From contig CAVUES010000012.1 of the NCBI GenBank assembly GCA_963740555.1, positions 124,001-188,000 on the forward strand: 64,000 nt of DNA. The letters run 5' to 3'. Source of the DNA: Mayfieldus sp963740555. Its GTDB lineage: Bacteria > Actinomycetota > Thermoleophilia > Solirubrobacterales > 70-9. Positions 1 through 8,217 of the stretch are shown piece by piece (the stretch's first letter is position 1; each line of letters begins with the position of its first letter). The position numbers and the translations under genes are program-made. The notes under the pieces were generated by a model. That model made no database searches. It was not told the DNA's origin and saw only the letters and a program-made list of their open reading frames with translations.

Positions 1-77
1 CGGGGGAAAAGGCCGCAACGTGCGGCGCCAAGGCAATGCCCCCGAGGCGCTCAGTCGGCGCCGATCGAACGCCCCGG

Positions 78-455
78 CTAGGTGGCGGGCGCTTCTCGCT
101 TCGCCGCCGCGGGGGGCGCGCTGGGAGCGCCTGCGGCAGGCGGGGCGACGACCGGGGATCTGGGGTCGACCCGGAAGATCCGGAAGCGCAGCACGCCGTC
201 GGCGATCTTCAAACTGTGGTCGAGCTGGCTCAGAAGCTCGGGCGAGGCCTCGAAGCGCAGCCAGCGGTAGTCCGCTTCGGTGCGCTGGCGGATCTCGTAG
301 GCGAGCTTTCGCATCCCCCAGTTGTCCTCGTGCTTGAGGTTGCCGTCCGAGTCGATCCGCTGGCGGACCTCGCCGGCGAGCTTGTCGCGGGCATCGTCCT
401 CAAGACCTGGATCGAGCATCAGGACAAGCTCGTATTCGCGTGGTTCGGTGGCCAA
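78..455 (-). CDS. rpsF: 30S ribosomal protein S6
   Basis: Small-subunit ribosomal protein that binds 16S rRNA together with S18 on the 30S platform. Residues about 6-97 give the complete S6 fold: REYELVLMLDPGL at the start, WGMRKLAYEIRQRTEADY in the middle and an FRIFRVD strand near the end. An Ala/Pro-rich tail of roughly 28 residues follows, which the minimal family core lacks. The start is TTG at 455, the only one in frame that gives the family N-terminus, and it has no clear Shine-Dalgarno. In most bacteria ssb and rpsR follow rpsF. That side lies beyond the left edge and cannot be checked here. Identification is secure. Confidence 0.95.
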   Translation of the reverse strand: MATEPREYELVLMLDPGLEDDARDKLAGEVRQRIDSDGNLKHEDNWGMRKLAYEIRQRTEADYRWLRFEASPELLSQLDHSLKIADGVLRFRIFRVDPRSPVVAPPAAGAPSAPPAAAKREAPAT

Positions 456-519
456 GAGCGGTCGCCGAGGATAGCGAGGCGGCAGGGGAGAAGGGCTTGC
501 GGCAGCCCATTAGGGAAGC

Positions 520-951
520 GTGTGGAGGCGGGTCCGATGGCAGAGCGCCGGGCGCCTTGGTGCCGCGGTCGTCGCCTGCCTGGTGATCGTCAAAGTCGTC
601 CCGGGATTGATGCGGGCCCCCGAGCCGCCCCGGTTGGAGCCCGATGTCGGCCTGCCGCGCAAGCCGGCGTCGAGCCCGCCCGAGACGCACCACCCAGTCA
701 AGGTCCACAAGCCGCCTCGGCCCGAGCCGGCGAAGCCGGCGGACGCGAGGCCTCGGCATCGCAACAAGAAGCAGGGCACCCCCGGGCACCGCCCCTTGGC
801 CTACCGGCGCCACAAGCACCGACCCCGGCACCAGGTCCACCCGGCGCCGGCGATCCCTCCGCCGTCCCTGCTACCGCCCGCGGCCCCCGCTCCTTCATCT
901 CCAATCCCCGCGCCACCGGCTCCACCAGCGGCTCCAGAGTTCGGCCTCTAA
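520..951 (+). CDS. Small membrane-anchored proline-rich protein
   Basis: I do not recognise a named family. The 143-residue product has an N-terminal hydrophobic stretch (about residues 13-30, LGAAVVACLVIVKVVPGL) that should act as a membrane anchor. The rest is a Pro/Lys/His/Arg-rich segment followed by a Pro/Ala-rich tail, and is probably an extracytoplasmic, unstructured region, perhaps spanning or touching the cell wall. The start is GTG at 520. It is divergent from rpsF, with a 64-bp gap. Low-complexity composition makes the gene call less certain than for a domain-bearing protein, but the clean TM segment in this frame argues that it is real. Confidence 0.5.
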   Translation: MWRRVRWQSAGRLGAAVVACLVIVKVVPGLMRAPEPPRLEPDVGLPRKPASSPPETHHPVKVHKPPRPEPAKPADARPRHRNKKQGTPGHRPLAYRRHKHRPRHQVHPAPAIPPPSLLPPAAPAPSSPIPAPPAPPAAPEFGL

Positions 952-953
952 CA

Positions 954-974
954 ACGAGGAACGAGGAACGAGGA
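954..974 (+). repeat. Three tandem copies of a heptamer
   Basis: Three perfect direct copies of ACGAGGA (954-960, 961-967, 968-974) lie in the 38-bp gap between the proline-rich protein and the convergent otsA-like gene. This may be simple replication slippage. No function is visible. Confidence 0.75.
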
Positions 975-989
975 ACTAGCACCCAGCAC

Positions 990-2462
990 CTAACTCACCG
1001 CCGCGCGCTCGCCGCGCTTGAGCCGGATGTCGGCGAGCTGCTCGTCGACCCAGTCGCCGGGATCGCGCGAAATGATGATCTCTCGCAGGCGCTGCGCACG
1101 CACGCGCCGCTCCTCGATGTCCATCGTCAGCGCCCGGTAGATCGTGTCCGCCTGCTCCTGGATGTCGAACGGGTTCACCGACAGCGCGCAGTCGGCCAGC
1201 TCCTCGTGCGAGCCGGTGTTCTCGGAGAGCATCAGCACGCCGGAGCGCGTATTGACGATCGGTGCCTCCTTGGCGACCAGGTTCATGCCGTCGAAGATCG
1301 AGTTGACCATCAGCAGGTCGCAGTGCTTGTAGCGGGCGACCGCGTCGATGAAGTTCTCGTAGATCCGCAGGTCGATCGGCATCCAGTCGGTGGTGCCGTG
1401 GCGGTGGTTGATCACCGCAACCAGCGCCTCGATCCGCTCCAGGTACTCCTGGTACTCGGCCACGTCCTGCCGTGAGGGCTGCAGGTGGGCGACGAAGGTC
1501 ACCTTCTCGCGGAACTCGGGGTGCTGGGCGAGGAAGGTGTCGAAGGCGGTGAAGCCGCGCAGCACGTTCTTGGAGAGGTCGGCACGGTCGACGCGGATGA
1601 TCAGATGCTCGCGGCGGCGGGCGAGCACCTCCTGCTCGGCCTCGGCGACCTCCTCGGAGGCGGCGGCACGTTCGAGTCGCGTGGCGTCGACGGCCAGGGG
1701 GTAGGCCCGCACCCAGGTCTCGCCGCCGGGGTGCGTCACCTTGAGGTCGCCGTAGTTGACGTCGAGCTCGAGCAGCTCCTGGCAGCAGCGCAGGAAGTTG
1801 CGGCAGTAGCCGCTGGTGTGAAAGCCGATGATGTCGTTGGCCAGCATCCCGCGATAGATCTCCTCGCGCCAGCGGGCCGGAAGCACCCGCCAGCTGTCGG
1901 CGTGCGACCAGGGGATGTGCACGAAGTGGTGGAGGAAGGCGTCGGGCCGCTCGGCGCGGATCAGGGCCGGCGCGGTGTAGAGGTGATAGTCGTGCAGCAT
2001 CACCAGTGGCTCGGTGTCGTCGCGTATCTGCCGAACGACTTCCGCGGCGATGTCCTCGTTGACGGCCTTGTATCCGAACTCCCAGGCGTCGAGCTCCTCC
2101 TCGCGGATGTCGGGGGCGTTGGAGAGGTCCCAGAGGTAGTGCTGGATGAACCAAAGGATCGGGTTGGCGATCACGTTGTAGAAGCGGTCGTAGGAGTCGG
2201 GGTCGCTCTCGACCAGGCGGAGGCGGTAGTTGACGCCCTCGATCTCGATCTCGATCGGTCCGTCGGTCTGCCCGGAGACGATCGCGTCCTCTTCGGTCAT
2301 CGTCGACGCGATCCAGAGCGCGTCGCGATGCGAGACGAGCCCTGAGAGGGCCGTGACCAGGCCGCCACCGCCTCTTCCCACCCGCATTTCGCCCCGCTCG
2401 TCTCGCTCGAACTGGGCAGGGCCGCGGTTGGAGACGATGACCAGGTTCGGGAGGTCGGGCAT
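990..2462 (-). CDS. otsA: GT20 trehalose-6-phosphate synthase-like glycosyltransferase
   Basis: Retaining glycosyltransferase of family GT20, which normally joins glucose from a nucleotide sugar to glucose-6-phosphate to make trehalose-6-phosphate in the cytoplasm. The 490-residue length is normal. Visible motifs are SNRGP (11-15), a glycine run (about 31-35), HDYHL (157-161), HIPW (182-185), GFHTSGYCRNF (213-223), a DRADLSKN phosphate-binding stretch (292-299) and DGMNLVAKE (391-399). Parts of the acceptor region differ from E. coli OtsA: HIPW replaces HIPFP, and WIAST stands where WFGWSG is usual. The acceptor may therefore not be glucose-6-phosphate. ATG start at 2462. It lies 21 bp downstream of the TreT-like gene, probably in one operon. 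Confidence 0.88.
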   Translation of the reverse strand: MPDLPNLVIVSNRGPAQFERDERGEMRVGRGGGGLVTALSGLVSHRDALWIASTMTEEDAIVSGQTDGPIEIEIEGVNYRLRLVESDPDSYDRFYNVIANPILWFIQHYLWDLSNAPDIREEELDAWEFGYKAVNEDIAAEVVRQIRDDTEPLVMLHDYHLYTAPALIRAERPDAFLHHFVHIPWSHADSWRVLPARWREEIYRGMLANDIIGFHTSGYCRNFLRCCQELLELDVNYGDLKVTHPGGETWVRAYPLAVDATRLERAAASEEVAEAEQEVLARRREHLIIRVDRADLSKNVLRGFTAFDTFLAQHPEFREKVTFVAHLQPSRQDVAEYQEYLERIEALVAVINHRHGTTDWMPIDLRIYENFIDAVARYKHCDLLMVNSIFDGMNLVAKEAPIVNTRSGVLMLSENTGSHEELADCALSVNPFDIQEQADTIYRALTMDIEERRVRAQRLREIIISRDPGDWVDEQLADIRLKRGERAAVS

Positions 2463-2483
2463 GTGGTGAGGGTACCCGGCGGA

Positions 2484-3728
2484 CTAAACCTGTAGGTCCG
2501 TAAACATCTCCAGCCAATCGCGCAGCAGCCGCGGCGTCAGGAAATGGGCCCGGACGTGCTCCTTGCCCTTGCGGCCGAGGAACTTGCCCAGCGCCGGGTC
2601 GCTGAGGATCTCCAACGAGCGTGTCGCGGCCTCCTCGGGCGAATCGACCAGAAAGCCGCTTTCGCCATCGGAGATCTGCATCGGGATGCCGCCCACGTTG
2701 CCGGCCACGACAGGGCGAACCTTCCACAGACCCTCGGTCACCGTCAGCCCGAAGCCCTCCCGAATCGATTTCTGAAGTAGGACGTCCGACTGTGACTGGA
2801 AGGCATTGACCTCGATCGCGCCGACGTTGTTGAGGTTGTTGAGGATCTTGATGTCGGCGTCGGAGTCCGCGTACTCGAAGGTCTTCTGGAAGAACTCCCA
2901 GCCCTCCGGATCGTCGGTAGCCATCGAGCCCACCAGCGCCAGCTGCACATCGGGCATCTCTTTCGTGACCTCGCGATAGGCGTCGATCACCCCGATCGGG
3001 TCCTTCCATGGATCGAAGCGCGAGACCTGGCACATCAGCGGCCGGTCGATGTCGATCCCGAACTGGCCGCAGACGAAGGAAGCGTCCTCGGGCGAGAGCG
3101 CCATGTTCTTCGGCGATAGGGGGTCGATCGCCGGGGGGACGATGCGGATCTCCGGCCCCGAGTTGCCGTCGAGGCCGTTGGGGACGTACTGCTGCATGTG
3201 CCAGACGGTCGCGTCGTACTCCTGCATCTTCGGCAACAGCCGCTCGATCGGCGCCGGATTGGGCTCGGAGAGATCGATGTGACAGCGCCAGATCCAGCGC
3301 TTCGCGTGGCCGGCGGCCACCGACCGCACGCCGATCGGCTGCGGGTCGTGGACGATGATCACGTCCCACTCCTCGTTGATCGCCCGCCCATTCAGCTCGT
3401 TGACGCGGTCGAAGAGCTCCCACTGCTCGTCGCTGAGCGTCGTCTCGTCCCCCTGTAGTGCGTTGTGGAGGACCTTGGTCGCGTTGAAGAACTCCTCCTG
3501 GCCCATGATCACCTGCCAGTGGGTGTCGAGCCCGACGTTTCGCATCAGCGGGACCAGCGTGTAGAGGATCTCCGAGACTCCGCCGCCGAACGCCGTGGCG
3601 CTGATGTGCAGGACGCGGCGACCCTCGAGGGGAGCGGCAAGCTCGCGGATTCGCTCGATCAGCTCGCGGCCGCAGAGATGCGTGTAATCGGCCAGCGTTT
3701 TGTCCCCGAGAGCGACTTCTTGGAGCAA
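2484..3728 (-). CDS. treT: GT4 glycosyltransferase, TreT-like (trehalose synthase type)
   Basis: A 414-residue GT-B fold glycosyltransferase of family GT4. The N-terminal HISATAFGGGVSEILYTLVP segment, HNALQG and the GEE-like acidic catalytic region (EGFGLTVTEG, about residue 328 on) resemble trehalose glycosyltransferring synthase TreT, which makes trehalose directly from NDP-glucose and glucose. It sits between an IMPase-family phosphatase gene (34 bp upstream) and the GT20 gene (21 bp downstream), all on the minus strand. This supports a role in making trehalose or a related compatible solute. ATG start at 3728. The exact substrate is inferred from family resemblance only, and other disaccharide or glucoside products are possible. 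Confidence 0.8.
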   Translation of the reverse strand: MLQEVALGDKTLADYTHLCGRELIERIRELAAPLEGRRVLHISATAFGGGVSEILYTLVPLMRNVGLDTHWQVIMGQEEFFNATKVLHNALQGDETTLSDEQWELFDRVNELNGRAINEEWDVIIVHDPQPIGVRSVAAGHAKRWIWRCHIDLSEPNPAPIERLLPKMQEYDATVWHMQQYVPNGLDGNSGPEIRIVPPAIDPLSPKNMALSPEDASFVCGQFGIDIDRPLMCQVSRFDPWKDPIGVIDAYREVTKEMPDVQLALVGSMATDDPEGWEFFQKTFEYADSDADIKILNNLNNVGAIEVNAFQSQSDVLLQKSIREGFGLTVTEGLWKVRPVVAGNVGGIPMQISDGESGFLVDSPEEAATRSLEILSDPALGKFLGRKGKEHVRAHFLTPRLLRDWLEMFTDLQV

Positions 3729-3762
3729 GACCGAAACCCCGTTTCAGTTGGTATGGCGCCTG

Positions 3763-4710
3763 TCAGCCTGAAGCCGCGGCCAGACGTTCGATTCCCGCCT
3801 CGACAGCGGCGCAGATCTTCGCATGAAGGTCTCGGTTGGAGGCCGCGATGCATGAGATCTGAAACTCGGCCCCCGAGCCGAGCAGCGGCCGTGAAGCGAG
3901 CGGCGCGCCGTAGCAGTCGCTGACCACCGCGCCGGCCTCCTCGAGACAGAGGACGGCGGCCGCGAGGTCGTAGGGCGAGTTGTTGAGAACCGCGCCGCCG
4001 CCGACCCGCTCGAACCGCGCCCGCATGCCCGGTAGGTCGGCGACCATGCGCGGCCCGGGCTCGACGTATGCGTCGAGTTGACCGGTCGCGATCCGGGTCA
4101 GGTCGTAGGTGGCGGAACCGAGCTCGAAGGCGCCGCCGCCGACCGAGGAGGCGTCGATCAGCTCCGCCAGGACCTCGACCGTCTCGCGCGCCGGGCGCCC
4201 GCGCAGCCCGTAGCTCCAGAACATCCGCTCGAGGCGCGCGTTCGCGGAGAGACCGGGCGCCGGGTCGAGGCCCGCGCCGCGCTCGGCGACGAAGCTGGCG
4301 CCGCTCTTGATCTCGACTATGCAGCCGACAGCCACGTCTCCCATCGTCGGCTCCCCGTCCAGCGGCGCCGCGGCCACCGACACGCAGGCCGACTCGAAGC
4401 CGGCCAGGGCTGGGCGGGTCCCGTCGATCGGGTCGACGATCAGCACCCAGGACGGATCGCGGCCCGCCGGGGTGACCATGCCGCGATCCTCCGAGTAGAA
4501 GGCGACGTCGGGCGCGCGCTCGGCGAGGAAGCTCTCCATAAGCGACTCGGCGCGCTCGTCGATCGCGAAGGTGATGTCGCCGCCCTCGCCGCGACCTCCG
4601 TCGGCGCCGACGTGGTCGCGCCCGTGATGGGATCCGAGCTCGCCGATCAACTCGGTTCGCAGCGCCAACGCGAGATCGGAGCAAAGCGCCCGGGGCGCGG
4701 CAACGGACAC
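3763..4710 (-). CDS. Inositol monophosphatase-family sugar phosphatase
   Basis: Mg-dependent phosphatase of the IMPase/FBPase superfamily, 315 residues. Family motifs are visible: GGDITFAIDERAE, FYSEDRG (where the family usually has GEE), VDPIDGTRPALAG (the DPIDGT metal site), a SATYDLTRIATGQLDAYVE segment and YDLAAAVLCLEEAGAVVSD, the second metal-binding Asp region. I chose GTG at 4710, 11 bp after the htrA-like stop at 4722. Upstream sequence in frame belongs to that protease's shadow. It is followed by the two glycosyltransferase genes, so it may remove a phosphate in the same pathway (no OtsB-type phosphatase gene is in the window). That is inference. Inositol phosphate or fructose bisphosphate are alternative substrates. 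Confidence 0.82.
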   Translation of the reverse strand: MSVAAPRALCSDLALALRTELIGELGSHHGRDHVGADGGRGEGGDITFAIDERAESLMESFLAERAPDVAFYSEDRGMVTPAGRDPSWVLIVDPIDGTRPALAGFESACVSVAAAPLDGEPTMGDVAVGCIVEIKSGASFVAERGAGLDPAPGLSANARLERMFWSYGLRGRPARETVEVLAELIDASSVGGGAFELGSATYDLTRIATGQLDAYVEPGPRMVADLPGMRARFERVGGGAVLNNSPYDLAAAVLCLEEAGAVVSDCYGAPLASRPLLGSGAEFQISCIAASNRDLHAKICAAVEAGIERLAAASG

Positions 4711-4721
4711 GGCGATCGTGG

Positions 4722-5918
4722 TTACCCGGCAGAGCCGGCAGGCCGCGTGCCGAGCGTGACGTCGATGCTTTGGTGCTGGCCGTCGCGGAGAATCTGAAGC
4801 GTCACGTGGTCGCCCGGCTGGTACTGGGAGATGAAGTTGGAGAGATCGCTCGGCCCGACCACCTTCTTGCCGTTGACCGCCAGGATCACGTCGCCTCCGA
4901 CCTTCACCGGCGACGCCTGGAAGTGGATCGTGTGATCTCCGCCCTTCAGGCCCGCCTGGTCGGCCGGGCCGCCGGGCACCACCTTGGCGATCAGCCCGCC
5001 GTAGTCGCTGTCGAAGCCGAGATGCTGGGAAAGCTGCGGGTAAAGCGCCTGGCTCGAGACCCCGATGTAGGCGTATTCCGCCTTTCCGCTGGAGCGCAGC
5101 TGGTCGATCGACCGCTTGATCGCCGAGATCGGGACGGCGAAGCCGACCCCGGCGTTGGTGTCGGAGCGCGTCTCTATCTGCTGATTTATGCCGACCACCT
5201 GGGCGTCGGAGTTGAGCAACGGGCCGCCCGAATTGCCGGGATTGATCGCGGCGTCGGTCTGGATCGCGTTCTCGATCTGGAATTGGGTCAGCGACTTCAC
5301 CGAGCGCTTCTTCGCCGAGACGATGCCCACGGTGAGCGATTGCTGCTCGCCGAACGGGCTCCCGATCGCGGCCACCGGATCGCCGACCTGAAGGCTCGCG
5401 TCGTCGCCGAGCTTCAGCGGCACCAGGTTGAGCCCGCTCGGGTCGACCTTGATCAGCGCCACGTCGGCGAACGGGTCGACGCCCAGGACCTGGGCGGAGA
5501 CCCGGTTGCGGTCGGCGAACTCCACGTACACCTGGCTGGCCTTGCTGAGACTGGAGCCCTCTCCCTGGCTGACCACGTGGCCGTTGGTGACGATCTCGCC
5601 GTCCGTGTTGAGCACGAATCCCGATCCCTGGCCCGCCGCAGCTTGGCCGAGCAGCCCGCTGCCGCCTCCGAACACCGACAGCACCGTGACGACCCCCGGC
5701 GCCGCCTGCTTGTAGATCCCCACGGGATTGAATTGGCTCCCCGACGCCTGCACGACGACCTGGGCCGGAGGGGATGCGGCCGTGGTCGTGCCGCCAGCGG
5801 CGCCGGTGGTTTGGTTGTTCGAGCCGCCGCATGCGGCCAGCAGCAATGCCGCCGCGCTGGCGCAGGCGAGGGCCGCACGACCCGCGATCGATCCCCTGCC
5901 GACCCCGCGGAGCCTCAT
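4722..5918 (-). CDS. htrA: HtrA/DegP-like serine protease lipoprotein with PDZ domain
   Basis: Extracytoplasmic quality-control protease, 398 residues. The signal peptide ends in a lipobox (LLAAC, Cys30), so the mature protein should be lipid-anchored on the outer face of the membrane. A low-complexity linker leads to the trypsin-like domain with catalytic His114 (TNGHVV), Asp152 (FADVALI) and Ser230 (NPGNSGG). A single PDZ domain follows (about 295-390, starting YIGVSSQA). Its start overlaps the stop of the upstream histidine kinase by 4 bp, so it is co-translated with a two-component system. This arrangement is common for envelope-stress proteases. The lipid anchor in place of a TM anchor is a variation worth noting. 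Confidence 0.92.
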   Translation of the reverse strand: MRLRGVGRGSIAGRAALACASAAALLLAACGGSNNQTTGAAGGTTTAASPPAQVVVQASGSQFNPVGIYKQAAPGVVTVLSVFGGGSGLLGQAAAGQGSGFVLNTDGEIVTNGHVVSQGEGSSLSKASQVYVEFADRNRVSAQVLGVDPFADVALIKVDPSGLNLVPLKLGDDASLQVGDPVAAIGSPFGEQQSLTVGIVSAKKRSVKSLTQFQIENAIQTDAAINPGNSGGPLLNSDAQVVGINQQIETRSDTNAGVGFAVPISAIKRSIDQLRSSGKAEYAYIGVSSQALYPQLSQHLGFDSDYGGLIAKVVPGGPADQAGLKGGDHTIHFQASPVKVGGDVILAVNGKKVVGPSDLSNFISQYQPGDHVTLQILRDGQHQSIDVTLGTRPAGSAG

Positions 5919-7381
5919 GCAGCGGCTCCGCTGGGAGCCTCGTCAGGCTCCCCTGGAGACGGGGCCTGGGCCGGGCGAGCAAGCGGCAGGTCGAGGATGA
6001 ACGCGGTGAAGCCCTTGCTGGAGACGACGCTGAGGCGACCTTCCATGCGCTCGGCGAGCTCGCGCGCGATCGCAAGGCCGAGCCCCGATCCGCTCACCGA
6101 GTCGCCGGTGTAGAAGCGTTCGAAGATGCGCGCCTGGGAGCGGGGCCCGATCCCAGGCCCGCCCTCGTCGGAGACGATCAGCTCCGCGCGGCCGTGGTCT
6201 TGAGTGGTCGTCACAGTCACCTTGACGCCCTCGGGGGTATGGCCGATGGCGTTGTCGAGCAGGATACGGATGATCTGCCGCACTCGATCGGGATCCGCCT
6301 CCGCGACCGCCCTGCGCTCGGGGGTCCGAACCTCCAACCTCGAGCCGTGAAGGTCGGCGGCGGGACCGAACTCGCGCGCGATTTCGGTCGCCAGCTCGCC
6401 CAGGTCGACGGTCCGGGCCGCGATCTCCAGCGCTCCCGCGTCGAGCCTCGAGAGATCGAGCAGGTCGGTGGTCAGCTTGGTCAGTCGCACGACCTGCTCG
6501 CGCATCGTGCGCACGAACTCGGCCCGCGCCTCGGGGTCGGGGTCCTCCTCGTCGAGCAGCTCGACGAACCCGCCCAGCGAAAAGATCGGCGTGCGCAGCT
6601 CGTGCGACGCGTTGGCGATGAACTGCTTGCGCGCGTGGTCGAGCTCGGCGAGTCGACGCTGCATGTCGTTGAAGGTGCGGGCCAGCTGGCCCAGTTCGTC
6701 GGAGGAGTCGACTGGGATCGGGGCGAAATCGCCGCGGGCGACCCGCTGGGCGGCGCGGTCGAGACGGCTGAGACGCCTCGAGATCGCCCGCGCGGCCCAG
6801 AATCCGGCCAGCAGCGAGAGGGCCAGCGCGATCGTGCCGGCGATCAGGATCTGGCGCTTGATCAGCGCCACGTTGTCGCTCACCTCACCGAGCGTCTGCG
6901 AGAAGACCGCGATCCAGACCGGGTGTCCCGCGGGCAGCGGAAGGGCCACCTCGGCGCTGCGGGAGCCCGAGATCACCTCGGTGCCGGCGCGGGTCTGGCC
7001 GTCGGCCGCCTTCGCGGCGACATCGAACCGTGCGGCGACCGGGCTCGATCGCGACTGCGAGTCGACGATCACGAACGCCGGCCTCGGCACTCCATCGACG
7101 TCGCGGACGCCGAGCAGCGTCACTCGCGAGTCAGTCGACTGAGCGGCGCGGCGCAGAAGCGCTTCCAGCTGCGGCTGCGAGAGCCCCTGCCGCATCGCCC
7201 GCAGCAGCGGAGCGGTCTGTTGCGCGCTGCGGTCCTCGAGCCGGGACAGCTTCTCGGAGGTGAGGCTCGACTGCAGCTGCGGGACGACGTAGAGGTAGAC
7301 GAAGCCGATCGCCGCCGCCGTGATCGCGAAGAACAGCAGCAGGAGCCGGTTACGAACGGTGTTGAGGTGCTGCCATCTCAT
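5915..7381 (-). CDS. Sensor histidine kinase
   Basis: Membrane sensor kinase of 488 residues. TM1 is about 12-33, an extracytoplasmic sensor region runs to about 175, TM2 is about 176-197, and a HAMP linker follows. The HisKA dimerisation domain carries the phospho-acceptor His260 (FIANASHELRTPIFSL), and an HATPase_c domain shows the N and G boxes (LLDNAIGHTPEG, DEGGPGIG, GSGLGLAI). It lies 21 bp after the response regulator and overlaps the protease start by 4 bp. The three genes thus form one unit, probably sensing envelope stress. The sensor domain has no family I recognise. Confidence 0.93.
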   Translation of the reverse strand: MRWQHLNTVRNRLLLLFFAITAAAIGFVYLYVVPQLQSSLTSEKLSRLEDRSAQQTAPLLRAMRQGLSQPQLEALLRRAAQSTDSRVTLLGVRDVDGVPRPAFVIVDSQSRSSPVAARFDVAAKAADGQTRAGTEVISGSRSAEVALPLPAGHPVWIAVFSQTLGEVSDNVALIKRQILIAGTIALALSLLAGFWAARAISRRLSRLDRAAQRVARGDFAPIPVDSSDELGQLARTFNDMQRRLAELDHARKQFIANASHELRTPIFSLGGFVELLDEEDPDPEARAEFVRTMREQVVRLTKLTTDLLDLSRLDAGALEIAARTVDLGELATEIAREFGPAADLHGSRLEVRTPERRAVAEADPDRVRQIIRILLDNAIGHTPEGVKVTVTTTQDHGRAELIVSDEGGPGIGPRSQARIFERFYTGDSVSGSGLGLAIARELAERMEGRLSVVSSKGFTAFILDLPLARPAQAPSPGEPDEAPSGAAA

Positions 7382-7402
7382 TCGCTTGTCGCCTCGGCCC
7401 GG

Positions 7403-8107
7403 CTAGGACTCATCGCGGAATCGGTAGCCGACGCCGCGAACCGTGAGCAGGTACTCGGGGCGACGCGACTCATTCTCGATCTTCTCGCGCAGGTGGCGGA
7501 TGTGGACGTCGATCGTGCGCGGGTCGCGGTAGTCGGAGTCGCCCCAGACGTGCTCGAGAAGCGTCTCGCGCGACAGCACCCGACCCGGCGCCCGCGCCAG
7601 CGCCGCGAGGATCTCGAACTCGACGAAGGTCAGCCGCACCGCCTCCGCCCGCACGGTCACGGTGCGGCGCTCGAAGTCGATGTGCAGCTCTCCGCATTCG
7701 ATCGGCTCCGCAACCGCCTGCCGCGCCCCGGGCATCCGCGAGCGCCGCAGCGCCGCCTTCACGCGGCTGCGGAACTCCCGCATCGAGAACGGCTTGGTGA
7801 TGTAGTCGTCGGCGCCCATCTCCAGGCCGACGACCTTGTCGATCTCGTCGCCCTTCGCGGTCAGCATGATGATCGGAACCTGGCTGCGCGAGCGCATCCG
7901 CCGGCAGACCTCGACGCCGTCGAGCTTCGGCAACATCAGGTCGAGCACCACGAGGTCGAAGCGCTCCTCCGAGAATCGCTGCAGGGCCTCCTGCCCGTCG
8001 TGGGCCGCAATCACCTCATATCCGTCTCTGCGAAGCGGATAGGTGAGAAGTGTCTGCACTGCCTGCTCGTCGTCGACGAGCAGGATTCGCGCCGATCCCT
8101 CGGCCAT
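7403..8107 (-). CDS. OmpR/PhoB-family response regulator
   Basis: Two-component transcription factor, 234 residues. The receiver domain has the acidic pocket Asp12/Asp13, phospho-acceptor Asp56 (VVLDLMLP), and the conserved Thr and Lys (MLTAK, ITKPF). The C-terminal winged helix (about 135-230) shows the usual RETLLEHVWG and DVHIRHLREKIE features. It is the first gene of the kinase-protease operon and is divergent from the M28-like membrane protein across 110 bp. The regulator may control both directions, but no operator repeat could be recognised there. ATG start at 8107. Confidence 0.94.
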   Translation of the reverse strand: MAEGSARILLVDDEQAVQTLLTYPLRRDGYEVIAAHDGQEALQRFSEERFDLVVLDLMLPKLDGVEVCRRMRSRSQVPIIMLTAKGDEIDKVVGLEMGADDYITKPFSMREFRSRVKAALRRSRMPGARQAVAEPIECGELHIDFERRTVTVRAEAVRLTFVEFEILAALARAPGRVLSRETLLEHVWGDSDYRDPRTIDVHIRHLREKIENESRRPEYLLTVRGVGYRFRDES

Positions 8108-8217
8108 GCATTAGAGGTTAGAAGGCGCCGGGCGCAGGGCAGAATGGGATCGACCATCAGGCATGAACCGGCCCGCGCTGCGGCCCGCCTTCTGCTTCTC
8201 TGCCTTCTTCCCGGCTG

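Noticed and set aside
36..3423. Long open frames on the plus strand and in a second minus frame across rpsF, otsA and treT
   Set aside because: They are by-products of very high GC. Their translations are Arg/Gly/Ala-rich without domain features, while the annotated frames show full family motifs.
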